Positions 35,561 through 44,204 of a stretch of 64,000 nucleotides of DNA are shown here, piece by piece. Numbering within the stretch: the stretch's first letter is position 1; every line of letters starts with the position of its first letter. Source of the DNA: Alkaliphilus metalliredigens QYMF. GTDB lineage: Bacteria; Bacillota; Clostridia; Peptostreptococcales; Natronincolaceae. The DNA lies in assembly GCF_000016985.1 (NCBI RefSeq), contig NC_009633.1, positions 1,736,001 through 1,800,000 of the forward strand, written 5' to 3'. The notes under the pieces are model-generated. The model was not told the origin of the DNA. It did not search any database and saw nothing but the letters and a program-made list of their open reading frames with translations. The translations under genes were made by a program, and so were the position numbers.

Positions 35561-35660
35561 AAGCACTTGAAATTTTTAATAAACGAATGATTAAAAATTG
35601 AGTGCGCTATGAGTCGGTGCGGAGCATAGACGAATTTTAAGTACTTAAAATTTGAAAAAT
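35561..35660. repeat. Dispersed repeat, copy D (one full and one partial unit)
   Basis: The unit AAGCACTTGAAATTTTTAAT... (35561-35640) shares the block GAGTGCGCTATGAGTCGGTG with the tandem copies at 51721-51918. It contains a nested hairpin (GCACT/AGTGC around AATTTTTAAT/ATTAAAAATT). A degenerate start of a second unit (AAGTACTTAAAATTT) follows. It begins right after the terminator T run. Confidence 0.8.
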
Positions 35661-35687
35661 AGGAAAAATTAAAAAGGGAGGGGCGCA

Positions 35688-36071
35688 ATGCATATCTCAT
35701 CACCACTTAAAAGATTCATTGGAAACCTATTGGATAACGCTTTGTTTGGTATTATCGTTATGTTCTTTTTTATGATGGCTGCAGCAATAAATAGTGAAGC
35801 ACTGGTTGCGATTTCTTTTTTTGCTGCTTGGGGCATACAGTTATATTTCTGGTCAAAGGGTACATCCCTTGGGAAAAATGTAATGGGGATGAAAGTAGTC
35901 AATAAGTATACCCAAGAGCCAGTTGGATTGGGTTTAATGATTATTAGAGAAACCATTGGTAAGTTTCTCTCGGGACTCATTTTCTCATTAGGATATATAT
36001 GGATTCTGATCGATTCTGATCATCAAGGATGGCATGATAAATTCATACAGTCTATTGTTGTAGATTGGTAA
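35688..36071 (+). CDS. RDD family membrane protein
   Basis: 127-residue membrane protein of the RDD family, named for conserved Arg and Asp residues. Seen: KRFIGNLLDN in the first helix, helices around FGIIVMFFFMMAAAI and ALVAISFFAAWGIQLYF, the WSKGTSLGKNVMGMKVV block, and DHQGWHDKFIQSIVVDW at the end. Members have varied suggested roles, including Na+/H+ exchange in one case; no role is assigned here. SD AAGGGAGGGG precedes the ATG. Single gene. Confidence 0.88.
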   Translation: MHISSPLKRFIGNLLDNALFGIIVMFFFMMAAAINSEALVAISFFAAWGIQLYFWSKGTSLGKNVMGMKVVNKYTQEPVGLGLMIIRETIGKFLSGLIFSLGYIWILIDSDHQGWHDKFIQSIVVDW

Positions 36072-36188
36072 GTAAAAATATGACTTAGAAAATTGACTAC
36101 CTATTTTCAATGATAAGGCTCTTGTTAATCTTGGTATTACAGGATTTATCTAATTCGACAAAAAAACAAAGGAATTTTATAAAAGGCA

Positions 36189-36217
36189 TTGCATATTTAT
36201 TTATACAGATGTATAAT
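36189..36217 (+). promoter_or_regulatory. Sigma-A type promoter of the amino acid ABC transporter
   Basis: TTGCAT (36189-36194), 17-nt spacer, TATAAT (36212-36217), 45 nt before the start codon. Confidence 0.7.
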
Positions 36218-36262
36218 ATTACAATAAGAAAAAATAAAAAGTTCGTGTAGGGGGAAATATTA

Positions 36263-37090
36263 ATGAAAAAAGGATTTGGAAAATTTATTAAAATAGGAAT
36301 CGTTGCACTTAGTTTAATCATATTGGTTACGGGATGCTCTCAAGCTCCAGGTGCCAGTAGTGAACAATCGAAGCTAGAGGCGGTTCAAAGTTCAGGTAAA
36401 CTGGTATTAGGAACTTCTGCAGACTATCCACCATATGAGTTTTATGCAGAAGTAGATGGTGCGTTACAAGTAGTTGGATTTGACATTGAGATTGCAAAGG
36501 AAATTGCAAAGGATATGGGAGTTGAATTAGAAATCAGAGACATGGACTTTGATGGATTGTTATCAGCATTGGTGACAGGAAACATTGATATGATTATTGC
36601 TGGTATGGTACCAAGTGACGAAAGAAAGAAAAGCGTTGATTTCTCAGTGCCATATTACTCAGCAGAGCAAACAATGGTTGTCAGAGCAGCAGATTTTGAT
36701 AAATTTTCCACAGTAGAAGACTTCACAGGGTTGACAGTAGGGGCCCAAACAGCAACAATTCAAGAAGAAATTGCAAAGGAACAAATTGCTAACGCAGAGT
36801 TGAGAACATTAAGTGTCATCACTGATTTAGTAATGGATCTAAAGACAAATAGAATAGATGGTGTGGTTTTAGTTGAGCCAGTTGCCAAGGCCTATGCAGA
36901 AAACAATGATGATGTTGTGGTTTCTCAATTACACTTTGGACAGGAAGATGGCGTTGCAGTTGCAGTGGCAAAAGATACAGATGACTTCTTAAACTCCATT
37001 AACACAACATTAGAGAGATTATTAGCAGAAGATATGATTAGTCAATTTATCGTGGAGGCAACAGAATTAGCTAGTGAGCAAAGCGAATAG
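36263..37090 (+). CDS. Polar amino acid ABC transporter substrate-binding lipoprotein
   Basis: Family 3 extracellular solute-binding protein, 275 residues, feeding the permease and ATPase downstream. Lipobox LVTGC gives a lipidated Cys at residue 25. Typical features are LVLGTSADYPPYEFY at the first strand, VGFDIEIAKEIAKDMGVELEI, and the switch AGMVPSDERKKSVDFSVPYY. The amino acid bound cannot be read reliably. SD GTAGGGGGAA precedes the ATG. A hairpin between this gene and the permease fits the usual excess of binding protein over membrane parts. Confidence 0.93.
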   Translation: MKKGFGKFIKIGIVALSLIILVTGCSQAPGASSEQSKLEAVQSSGKLVLGTSADYPPYEFYAEVDGALQVVGFDIEIAKEIAKDMGVELEIRDMDFDGLLSALVTGNIDMIIAGMVPSDERKKSVDFSVPYYSAEQTMVVRAADFDKFSTVEDFTGLTVGAQTATIQEEIAKEQIANAELRTLSVITDLVMDLKTNRIDGVVLVEPVAKAYAENNDDVVVSQLHFGQEDGVAVAVAKDTDDFLNSINTTLERLLAEDMISQFIVEATELASEQSE

Positions 37091-37124
37091 GCAGCCTAAG
37101 TAAAATAAATGAATAAATATATAG

Positions 37125-37160
37125 TCACAAAAGATGGTTGAGCAACCATCTTTTGTGATT
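37125..37160 (+). terminator. Intercistronic hairpin, probable partial terminator
   Basis: A 16-nt arm TCACAAAAGATGGTTG (37125-37140) pairs with 37143-37158, followed by TTGTTTAAA and no long T run. Read-through to the permease and ATPase genes is expected. Confidence 0.6.
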
Positions 37161-37186
37161 GTTTAAATATATAAGGGGTGAATGGG

Positions 37187-37840
37187 ATGGATTTTGGTTT
37201 TTTAACGAAATATTATGGAATGTATTTAACTGGTGCAAGAAATACCTTATTATTGGCATTTTTTACTGTATTACTTGGCGTATTTTTTGGCGTGGCCTTA
37301 GCCCTGATGAGATTATCTAAAAACCCTATATTAAAGGGATTTGCTGCATCGTATATTGAATTTATTAGAGGAACACCATTATTAGTGCAATTATTAATTA
37401 TTTATTACGGATTACCTCATTTAACAGGGATGCGTTTTCCTGATCTGTTTGCGGGTATTGTGGCCCTGACATTTAATAGCGCAGCCTATATTGCAGAGAT
37501 TATAAGAGCAGGTATTATGTCTGTAGACAAGGGGCAAATGGAGGCGGCGAGATCCTTAGGGATGCCCCATAGTATGGCCATGAAGCACATTATTATTCCC
37601 CAAGCATTTAAAAATATATTACCAGCCCTAGGCAACGAATTTATCGTGGTGATAAAGGAATCAGCAATCGTTTCTATCATTGGGATTTCTGATATCATGC
37701 GTACTGCTACAATTGTAAGAGGTAATACCTACAGGCCCTTTGAGCCTTTGATTGTAGCGGCGGTCATGTATTTTATGATTACATTTACATTATCTAATCT
37801 GATGCGTATGATGGAAAGGAGGCTGCGTGCAAGTGATTAA
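37187..37840 (+). CDS. Polar amino acid ABC transporter permease
   Basis: HisM/GlnP-type permease, 217 residues, with five hydrophobic helices. It has the coupling loop [25 protein letters not shown] (EAA motif) and [20 protein letters not shown] typical of the family. The ATG at 37187 lies 6 nt after AGGGGTG; an upstream in-frame GTG (37178) lies within that SD. It probably works as a homodimer, since only one permease gene is present. It overlaps the ATPase gene by 14 nt. Confidence 0.93.
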   Translation: MDFGFLTKYYGMYLTGARNTLLLAFFTVLLGVFFGVALALMRLSKNPILKGFAASYIEFIRGTPLLVQLLIIYYGLPHLTGMRFPDLFAGIVALTFNSAAYIAEIIRAGIMSVDKGQMEAARSLGMPHSMAMKHIIIPQAFKNILPALGNEFIVVIKESAIVSIIGISDIMRTATIVRGNTYRPFEPLIVAAVMYFMITFTLSNLMRMMERRLRASD

Positions 37841-38564
37841 AGTAGAAAATTTGCATAAAAGCTTTTCGGATTTACATGTTCTAAAGGGCATAAACAGAGA
37901 AATAAAAAAAGGTGAAGTCGTTGTGGTGATTGGACCCAGTGGTTCTGGAAAAAGTACTTTTCTAAGATGTTTAAATCTTTTAGAGGAGCCTAATGATGGA
38001 AAAATCCTATATAACGGCGTGAATATCGTGGATAAGAAAAATGATATTAATAAATACAGAGAAAAAATGGGCATGGTATTTCAGCAATTCAATCTATTTC
38101 CTCATATGACGGTGTTAGAGAATATTATGCTAGCCCCCATGCAGATAAAAAACATGAACCGTAATGATGCCATGAAAATTGCAATGGATTTGTTAAATAC
38201 TGTAGGGCTTTCAGAAAAGGCAGAAACATATCCCAATAAGCTCTCTGGAGGGCAAAAGCAACGGATCGCCATTGCAAGAGCCTTGGCTATGCAGCCGGAA
38301 GTGATGCTCTTTGACGAACCAACCTCAGCCCTAGACCCGGAAATGGTAGGGGAAGTGTTAGATGTGATCAAAAAACTTGCGGCTCAAGGGATGACAATGG
38401 TTGTGGTGACCCATGAAATGGGATTTGCAAGAGAAGTAGGAGACCGGGTTATTTTTATGGATGAAGGAAGAATTGTTGAAGAGGAAGCTCCGGAGGTCCT
38501 GTTTAAGAGCCCACAAAATCCTAGGACACAAGACTTTTTAGGAAAGATACTCAGATCATACTAA
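37827..38564 (+). CDS. Polar amino acid ABC transporter ATPase
   Basis: GlnQ/HisP-type ATPase, 245 residues. It has Walker [11 protein letters not shown]-loop [15 protein letters not shown], signature [15 protein letters not shown], Walker [15 protein letters not shown] and [15 protein letters not shown] start is used: 37827 (4 nt after SD AAAGGAGG) or 37833 (10 nt after), and the sequence does not decide between them. Last gene of the operon, with a terminator about 60 nt later. Confidence 0.94.
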   Translation: MQVIKVENLHKSFSDLHVLKGINREIKKGEVVVVIGPSGSGKSTFLRCLNLLEEPNDGKILYNGVNIVDKKNDINKYREKMGMVFQQFNLFPHMTVLENIMLAPMQIKNMNRNDAMKIAMDLLNTVGLSEKAETYPNKLSGGQKQRIAIARALAMQPEVMLFDEPTSALDPEMVGEVLDVIKKLAAQGMTMVVVTHEMGFAREVGDRVIFMDEGRIVEEEAPEVLFKSPQNPRTQDFLGKILRSY

Positions 38565-38621
38565 AAGGATAAAGCCATATGTCTATGGTTGTATGTAACC
38601 GAATAAGATTTTCAATAAGCA

Positions 38622-38651
38622 GCCACCTGATTTCAAATAGGTGGTTTTTTA
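38622..38651 (+). terminator. Rho-independent terminator of the amino acid ABC operon
   Basis: CCACCT (38623-38628) pairs with AGGTGG (38639-38644), then TTTTTT. Confidence 0.85.
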
Positions 38652-38789
38652 GTTTTTGGGTTTTGGATGTATGAGAATGTTGAAAAAGTAAATAATACCA
38701 GAAGAATAAAGAGATATTTAATTTAGCAAGCCGATCAAGGATTCGAGTAATGCAATTAGTTTGAAATTAGATAAAAAGGAGAGAATCAT

Positions 38790-41700
38790 ATGGCGCGAAA
38801 CAGAAAAACAATGGATGGAAATGAAGCCGCAGCTTATGTTTCCTATGCTTTTACAGATGTGGCAGCCATTTATCCCATCACTCCCTCTTCTTCCATGGCA
38901 GAAGGAGTGGATGAATGGGCTGCCCACGGAAAGAAAAACATTTTTGGACAGACTGTTAGAGTCGTGGAAATGCAGTCAGAAGCTGGAGCAGCAGGGGCGG
39001 TACACGGGTCATTACAAGGAGGTGCATTAACAACCACCTACACAGCATCCCAGGGACTGTTGTTGATGGTCCCGAATATGTATAAGATGGCTGGGGAGTT
39101 GTTACCAGCAGTATTTCATGTGAGTGCCCGGGCTCTTGCTGCCCATGCCCTATCAATATTTGGTGATCACCAAGATGTCATGGCGACTAGACAAACGGGT
39201 TTTGCAATGATTGCCTCAAATAGTGTCCAAGAAGCAATGGATCTAGGTGGGATAGCTCATTTAGCAGCCATCAAGTCACGGGTACCTTTTTTACACTTTT
39301 TTGATGGCTTTAGAACCTCCCATGAATATCAAAATATTGAAGTACTAGAGTATGATGAACTCAATAGATTGCTGGATCATCAAGCTGTAAAGGAATTCAG
39401 AGACCGTTCATTAAACCCTGAACGACCTGTTACAAGGGGGACAGCGCAAAACCCAGATATCTATTTCCAAGGGAGGGAAGTGTCTAACCCTTATTTTGAT
39501 GCAGTACCAGATATTGTAGCTGATTACATGAAGGAAATTACTAGAATAACCGGGAGAGAATATCAGCCATTCAATTACTATGGAGATCCAAATGCAGATC
39601 GCATCATTATTGCAATGGGGTCCATGTGTGAAGTTATTGAAGAAACAATAGATTACTTAATGGCTCAAGGAGAAAAAGTAGGAGCCATCAAAGTCCATCT
39701 TTATAGACCTTTTTCACCAAAGTATTTTTTCGATGTCCTTCCAAAATCAGTGGAGCGAATCGCTGTGCTGGATAGAACTAAGGAACCTGGTTCATTGGGA
39801 GAACCATTGTATGAAGATATTAGAAGTCTTTTCTATGGACGACAAAAGGAGCCACTGATCGTTGGTGGGCGCTATGGGTTAGGCTCTAAGGATACAACAC
39901 CGTCACAAGTCGTGGCTGTATTTAATAACTTAAAGCAAAGTCAGCCGAAGGACCAATTTACCGTTGGAATCAAGGATGATGTAAGCAACACTTCTCTGCC
40001 AGAGGAAGAAATCATCGAAGTTTCACCTGAAGGAACAATTAACTGTAAATTCTGGGGATTAGGGTCAGATGGAACCGTTGGAGCCAATAAAACAGCCATT
40101 AAAATTATTGGAGACCGAACAGATCTATTTGCCCAGGCTTATTTTTCCTATGACAGTAAAAAATCAGGTGGTACCACGATTTCTCATCTGCGTTTTGGAA
40201 AGAAGCCAATTAAGTCACCTTATTTGATTTATCATGCAGATTATATTGCTTGTCATAATAAGTCCTATGTTTATTTATATAATTTATTAAAGGGGTTAAA
40301 GGAAGGCGGCATCTTTGTATTAAATTGCCCTTGGACTTCGGAAGAATTAGAAGAAAAGCTACCGGCATCTCTTAAAAGACAAATTGCAAAGACAAAGGCT
40401 AAGTTTTATATCATTGATGCAGTTAAAGTAGCAGGGGAAATCGGTCTCGGTGCACGGATCAATATGATCATGCAGGCTGCATTCTTTAAGCTAGCACAGG
40501 TGATCCCTGTGGAAGAGGCAGTAAAATATTTAAAAGAAGGTATAGAAGATGCCTATGGTAAAAAAGGTGAAAAAATTGTAGAGATGAATAATAAGGCAGT
40601 GGATCAAGGGGTTAATGCATTGACTCAAGTGGAAGTGCCATCCCATTGGTCAGACGCCAAGGATCAAGCAGTTCCTGAAAGAAAGGAATCTGATTTTGTC
40701 AAGAACATCCAACGAGTGATGGAAAGACATGAAGGAGATGAATTACCAGTTAGTGCTTTTAAAGGAATGGAAGATGGTACATTTCCCATGGGAACCACTG
40801 CGTATGAAAAAAGAGGAATCGCAATTATCGTTCCCCAGTGGCAGACGGACAAGTGTATTCAGTGTAACCAATGTGCCTATATTTGTCCTCATTCAGTAAT
40901 TCGTCCATTCTTGTTAGATGAAGAGGAAATCAGTAAAAAACCTGAAACATTTGAAACAAAGGATGCCATCGGTAAAGGGCTAGAGGGTTATCAGTACCGT
41001 ATTCAAATTAGTCCCTACGATTGTACAGGATGTGGTAACTGCGCAGATATTTGTCCAGCACCGAAAAAGGCATTGGTAATGGTGGATGCTGAGCAGGAAA
41101 TGAGTAAGCAGGAGGAAAACTGGGAGTTCTCCGCGGAGCATCTGACATACAAGGATCATTTAATGACTAAATCATCGGTTAAAGGTAGTCAGTTTGCCCA
41201 ACCATTATTAGAGTTTTCGGGAGCCTGTGCAGGATGCGGTGAGACTGCCTATGTTAAGCTGTTAACTCAATTATTTGGAGATCGAATGATGATTGCCAAT
41301 GCAACGGGTTGTTCCTCTATTTGGGGGGCCAGTGCACCCTCTGTTGCCTATACAACAAACTCATGTGGACGAGGACCAAGCTGGGCTAACTCATTATTTG
41401 AAGACAATGCTGAATTTGGTTTTGGAATGCACTTGGCTTCTCAGCAAATGCGATCGAAATTAGCAGACTTGATGAAAGAAGCATTAAAAAGTGATTTAGA
41501 TGAAGATTGTAAGCAAGCATTTAGGCAGTGGTTAGACAACAAACAGGATGGAGAAGCGTCTAAGGAAGCTTCAAGAAAAATTGTATCCTTATTAGAGAAG
41601 CACCATCATCATGACCCAATTATTAAAGAAATTTTAGAAAAGAAGGATTACTTAACGAAGAAATCAGTTTGGATCATCGGTGGGGATGGATGGGGCTATG

Positions 41701-42320
41701 ATATAGGATATGGTGGCGTTGACCATGTATTAGCCACAGGTGAAGATGTGAATCTATTGGTCATGGATACGGAAATCTATTCAAATACAGGAGGACAGTC
41801 CTCTAAGGCCACACCTCTGGCGGCGGTGGCTAAGTTTGCGGCTGCTGGAAAACGGATACGAAAGAAAGACTTAGGACTAATGGCCATGAGCTACGGCTAT
41901 GTTTATGTGGCCCAGGTAGCCATGGGAGCCAATATGAATCACCTAGCTAAGGTGGTACAAGAAGCTGAAGCCTATCCAGGACCCTCTCTTGTTATTTGCT
42001 ACGCACCTTGTATTAGTCATGGGATTAAGAGTGGCATGGGAACCAGTGTGAGACAAGAGAAAAAGGCTGTTGAAGCGGGATACTGGCATCTATATCGATT
42101 TGACCCAAGACTGAAGGATCAAGGCAAAAATCCATTTGTACTGGATTCCAAGGAGCCTAAGGAGTCATTTAGGGAGTTTATTGAGGGAGAAATCCGTTAC
42201 TCTCAAATTCTAAATGTATTCCCTGAGGAAGCAGATGAACTCTTCACAGCTGCAGAGAACAGTGCAAGGGACAGATATATGACATACAAGCGATTAGCTG
42301 ATATGAATTTTGAACAATAA
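38790..42320 (+). CDS. nifJ: Pyruvate:ferredoxin (flavodoxin) oxidoreductase
   Basis: Single-chain PFOR of 1176 residues that converts pyruvate and CoA to acetyl-CoA and CO2 while reducing ferredoxin, the central step of clostridial fermentation. N-terminal TPP-pyrimidine domain with AIYPITPSSSMAE; the gamma domain with GLGSDGTVGANKTA; two [4Fe-4S] motifs CIQCNQCAYICP and CTGCGNCADICP; the TPP domain with the proximal cluster Cys in CAGCGETAY, and GDGWGYDIGYGG...NTGGQSSKATP. Length and order match the family. SD AAAGGAGAG precedes the ATG. It is a single-gene unit with a strong terminator. Confidence 0.97.
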   Translation: MARNRKTMDGNEAAAYVSYAFTDVAAIYPITPSSSMAEGVDEWAAHGKKNIFGQTVRVVEMQSEAGAAGAVHGSLQGGALTTTYTASQGLLLMVPNMYKMAGELLPAVFHVSARALAAHALSIFGDHQDVMATRQTGFAMIASNSVQEAMDLGGIAHLAAIKSRVPFLHFFDGFRTSHEYQNIEVLEYDELNRLLDHQAVKEFRDRSLNPERPVTRGTAQNPDIYFQGREVSNPYFDAVPDIVADYMKEITRITGREYQPFNYYGDPNADRIIIAMGSMCEVIEETIDYLMAQGEKVGAIKVHLYRPFSPKYFFDVLPKSVERIAVLDRTKEPGSLGEPLYEDIRSLFYGRQKEPLIVGGRYGLGSKDTTPSQVVAVFNNLKQSQPKDQFTVGIKDDVSNTSLPEEEIIEVSPEGTINCKFWGLGSDGTVGANKTAIKIIGDRTDLFAQAYFSYDSKKSGGTTISHLRFGKKPIKSPYLIYHADYIACHNKSYVYLYNLLKGLKEGGIFVLNCPWTSEELEEKLPASLKRQIAKTKAKFYIIDAVKVAGEIGLGARINMIMQAAFFKLAQVIPVEEAVKYLKEGIEDAYGKKGEKIVEMNNKAVDQGVNALTQVEVPSHWSDAKDQAVPERKESDFVKNIQRVMERHEGDELPVSAFKGMEDGTFPMGTTAYEKRGIAIIVPQWQTDKCIQCNQCAYICPHSVIRPFLLDEEEISKKPETFETKDAIGKGLEGYQYRIQISPYDCTGCGNCADICPAPKKALVMVDAEQEMSKQEENWEFSAEHLTYKDHLMTKSSVKGSQFAQPLLEFSGACAGCGETAYVKLLTQLFGDRMMIANATGCSSIWGASAPSVAYTTNSCGRGPSWANSLFEDNAEFGFGMHLASQQMRSKLADLMKEALKSDLDEDCKQAFRQWLDNKQDGEASKEASRKIVSLLEKHHHHDPIIKEILEKKDYLTKKSVWIIGGDGWGYDIGYGGVDHVLATGEDVNLLVMDTEIYSNTGGQSSKATPLAAVAKFAAAGKRIRKKDLGLMAMSYGYVYVAQVAMGANMNHLAKVVQEAEAYPGPSLVICYAPCISHGIKSGMGTSVRQEKKAVEAGYWHLYRFDPRLKDQGKNPFVLDSKEPKESFREFIEGEIRYSQILNVFPEEADELFTAAENSARDRYMTYKRLADMNFEQ

Positions 42321-42330
42321 TTAAAAGATA

Positions 42331-42377
42331 AAAAAAACGAACTCCTTTTAGATATCTAAAAGGAGTTCGTTTTTTTA
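42331..42377 (+). terminator. Rho-independent terminator of the PFOR gene
   Basis: AAAAAAACGAACTCCTTTTAGA pairs with its complement through a short loop near 42351-42354, with A and T runs on both sides. Confidence 0.93.
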
Positions 42378-42720
42378 GGTTTTGGATAAAAAAGGAATAA
42401 GGAGATAAAATTAAATAAAATAATATTTAAATACTTTGATATTTCCTATATAATGAAACGAGAAAGCAATAAGATGATCCTGAGAATATACATAGGCCTA
42501 AAGACAGATGAAAAATATAGATAGTAAAGGCAGGATTGATATTGTGAAACCCTCATAGAAATAGAGTGAGTGGGAAATTTTTAAGTCCATATACATGACA
42601 AGAGGAATAAGATAATAGAATAAAATATATATTGAGATGGTCAATACAAAGAGTGAGAGACAAAAGTAATTTGTTACATTATTTAAGTGAAGATATTTTA
42701 CCAGGAGAGGGAGAAAAAAT
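42378..42720. other. Intergenic region before malQ
   Basis: AT-rich stretch with a TATAAT at 42449-42454 but only a weak -35 (TTTAAA) at the right distance. I see no riboswitch, repeat or small gene here. The right end holds the malQ SD (GGAGAGGGAG). Confidence 0.4.
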
Positions 42721-44196
42721 ATGGAAAGAAGCAGTGGGATTTTGATGCATATTTCATCCCTACCTAGTCCCTATGGAATAGGAAGTTTTGGAAAGGAAGC
42801 CTATGAATTTATAGACTTTTTATCTATAGCAGGACAAAAATATTGGCAGATACTCCCTATTGGATCTACGGGTTACGGAGATTCCCCCTATCAGTCCTTT
42901 TCTACCTTTGCCGGTAATCCTTTTTTTATCGATTTACAGTTATTGAAGGAGGAGGATCTGCTGGAAGCTAGGGATTTTGATAATATAGATTTTGGAGATA
43001 ATCCCACGAAAGTAGACTACAGCAAGATATTTGAAAACAAATTACCGGTTTTAAGAAAAGCATTTGAAAATGGGAAAATAAGATATGGTGACGAGGTTGA
43101 GGCCTTTAAAAAAGAAAATGTATTGTGGGTAGAGGATTATGGTCTTTATATGGCCTTGAAGTTTCACTTTAACTCTAAATCATGGCAGGAATGGGAACAG
43201 GACATTAAGCTTAGGGAACAAGAAGCAATTCATTATTATAAAGAACGATTAAAGGACGAAATTGACTATTGGATTTTCCTACAGTTTCTTTTTTTTATAC
43301 AATGGAATCGGTTAAAAAATTATGCCAATGATAAGGGAATTAAAATTATTGGGGATATTCCCATCTATGTGGCAGAGGATAGTGTTGATGCATGGGTCAA
43401 CAGTGAAATATTTTTATTTGACGAATACAATAGACCGATTCACGTTGCTGGGTGTCCACCGGATGGGTTTTCTGAAACTGGCCAATTATGGGGAAATCCT
43501 CTCTATCGCTGGGATGTTTTGGAGGAGAGGGGCTTTGATTGGTGGGTGGAAAGAATCTCAGGAAGTATGAGATTATATGATGTCATTAGAGTAGACCATT
43601 TTAGAGGGTTAGAATCCTATTGGGCGGTGCCCTATGGAGAACAAACTGCTGAAGGTGGTAACTGGTTAAAGGGGCCTGGAATTAAGCTTTTTCATGCCAT
43701 TGAAGCGCAATTAGGGCATGTTGAAATTATCGCAGAGGATTTGGGTTTTCTGACACCAGATGTCATTGCCTTGAGAGAACAGACAAAATACCCTGGCATG
43801 AAGGTATTGCAATTTGCCTTTAATATATGGGAAGAGAGTGACTATCTGCCCCATAACTATGATAAAGACTGTGTAGTTTATACAGGAACCCATGACAATG
43901 ATACCGTAATGGGATGGTTACAAAATGGACCTAGAGACGATGTGGCATTTGCCAAAAGGTATTTACATCTTAATGAAGAGGAAGGTGTTCATTGGGGATT
44001 CATAAGGGGCGCCTGGAGCTCTGTAGGGGATTTAGCTATTGCCCAGTTACAGGATTTCTTAGGGTTAGGGAGTGAGGCTAGGATGAACACGCCTTCAACC
44101 CTAGAGGGCAATTGGCATTGGCGAGTAAAAAAAGAAGCATTAACCAGGGAGTTAGCTGAAAAAATAGGTGGACTCACAAAGTTGTATGGGAGGTAG
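42721..44196 (+). CDS. malQ: 4-alpha-glucanotransferase (amylomaltase)
   Basis: GH77 enzyme, 491 residues, that moves glucan segments between maltodextrins. Seen: SSGILMHISSLPSPYGIGSFG at the start, YWQILPIGSTGYGDSPYQSFS, the nucleophile region YDVIRVDHFRGLESYWAVP, the acid/base IIAEDLGFLTPDV, and YTGTHDNDTVMGW. All catalytic blocks are intact. It lies 8 nt before the glycogen phosphorylase gene and works with it: MalQ reshapes glucans so that the phosphorylase can release glucose-1-phosphate. No glycogen synthesis genes are near. Confidence 0.96.
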   Translation: MERSSGILMHISSLPSPYGIGSFGKEAYEFIDFLSIAGQKYWQILPIGSTGYGDSPYQSFSTFAGNPFFIDLQLLKEEDLLEARDFDNIDFGDNPTKVDYSKIFENKLPVLRKAFENGKIRYGDEVEAFKKENVLWVEDYGLYMALKFHFNSKSWQEWEQDIKLREQEAIHYYKERLKDEIDYWIFLQFLFFIQWNRLKNYANDKGIKIIGDIPIYVAEDSVDAWVNSEIFLFDEYNRPIHVAGCPPDGFSETGQLWGNPLYRWDVLEERGFDWWVERISGSMRLYDVIRVDHFRGLESYWAVPYGEQTAEGGNWLKGPGIKLFHAIEAQLGHVEIIAEDLGFLTPDVIALREQTKYPGMKVLQFAFNIWEESDYLPHNYDKDCVVYTGTHDNDTVMGWLQNGPRDDVAFAKRYLHLNEEEGVHWGFIRGAWSSVGDLAIAQLQDFLGLGSEARMNTPSTLEGNWHWRVKKEALTRELAEKIGGLTKLYGR

Positions 44197-44204
44197 GAGC
44201 CTAG

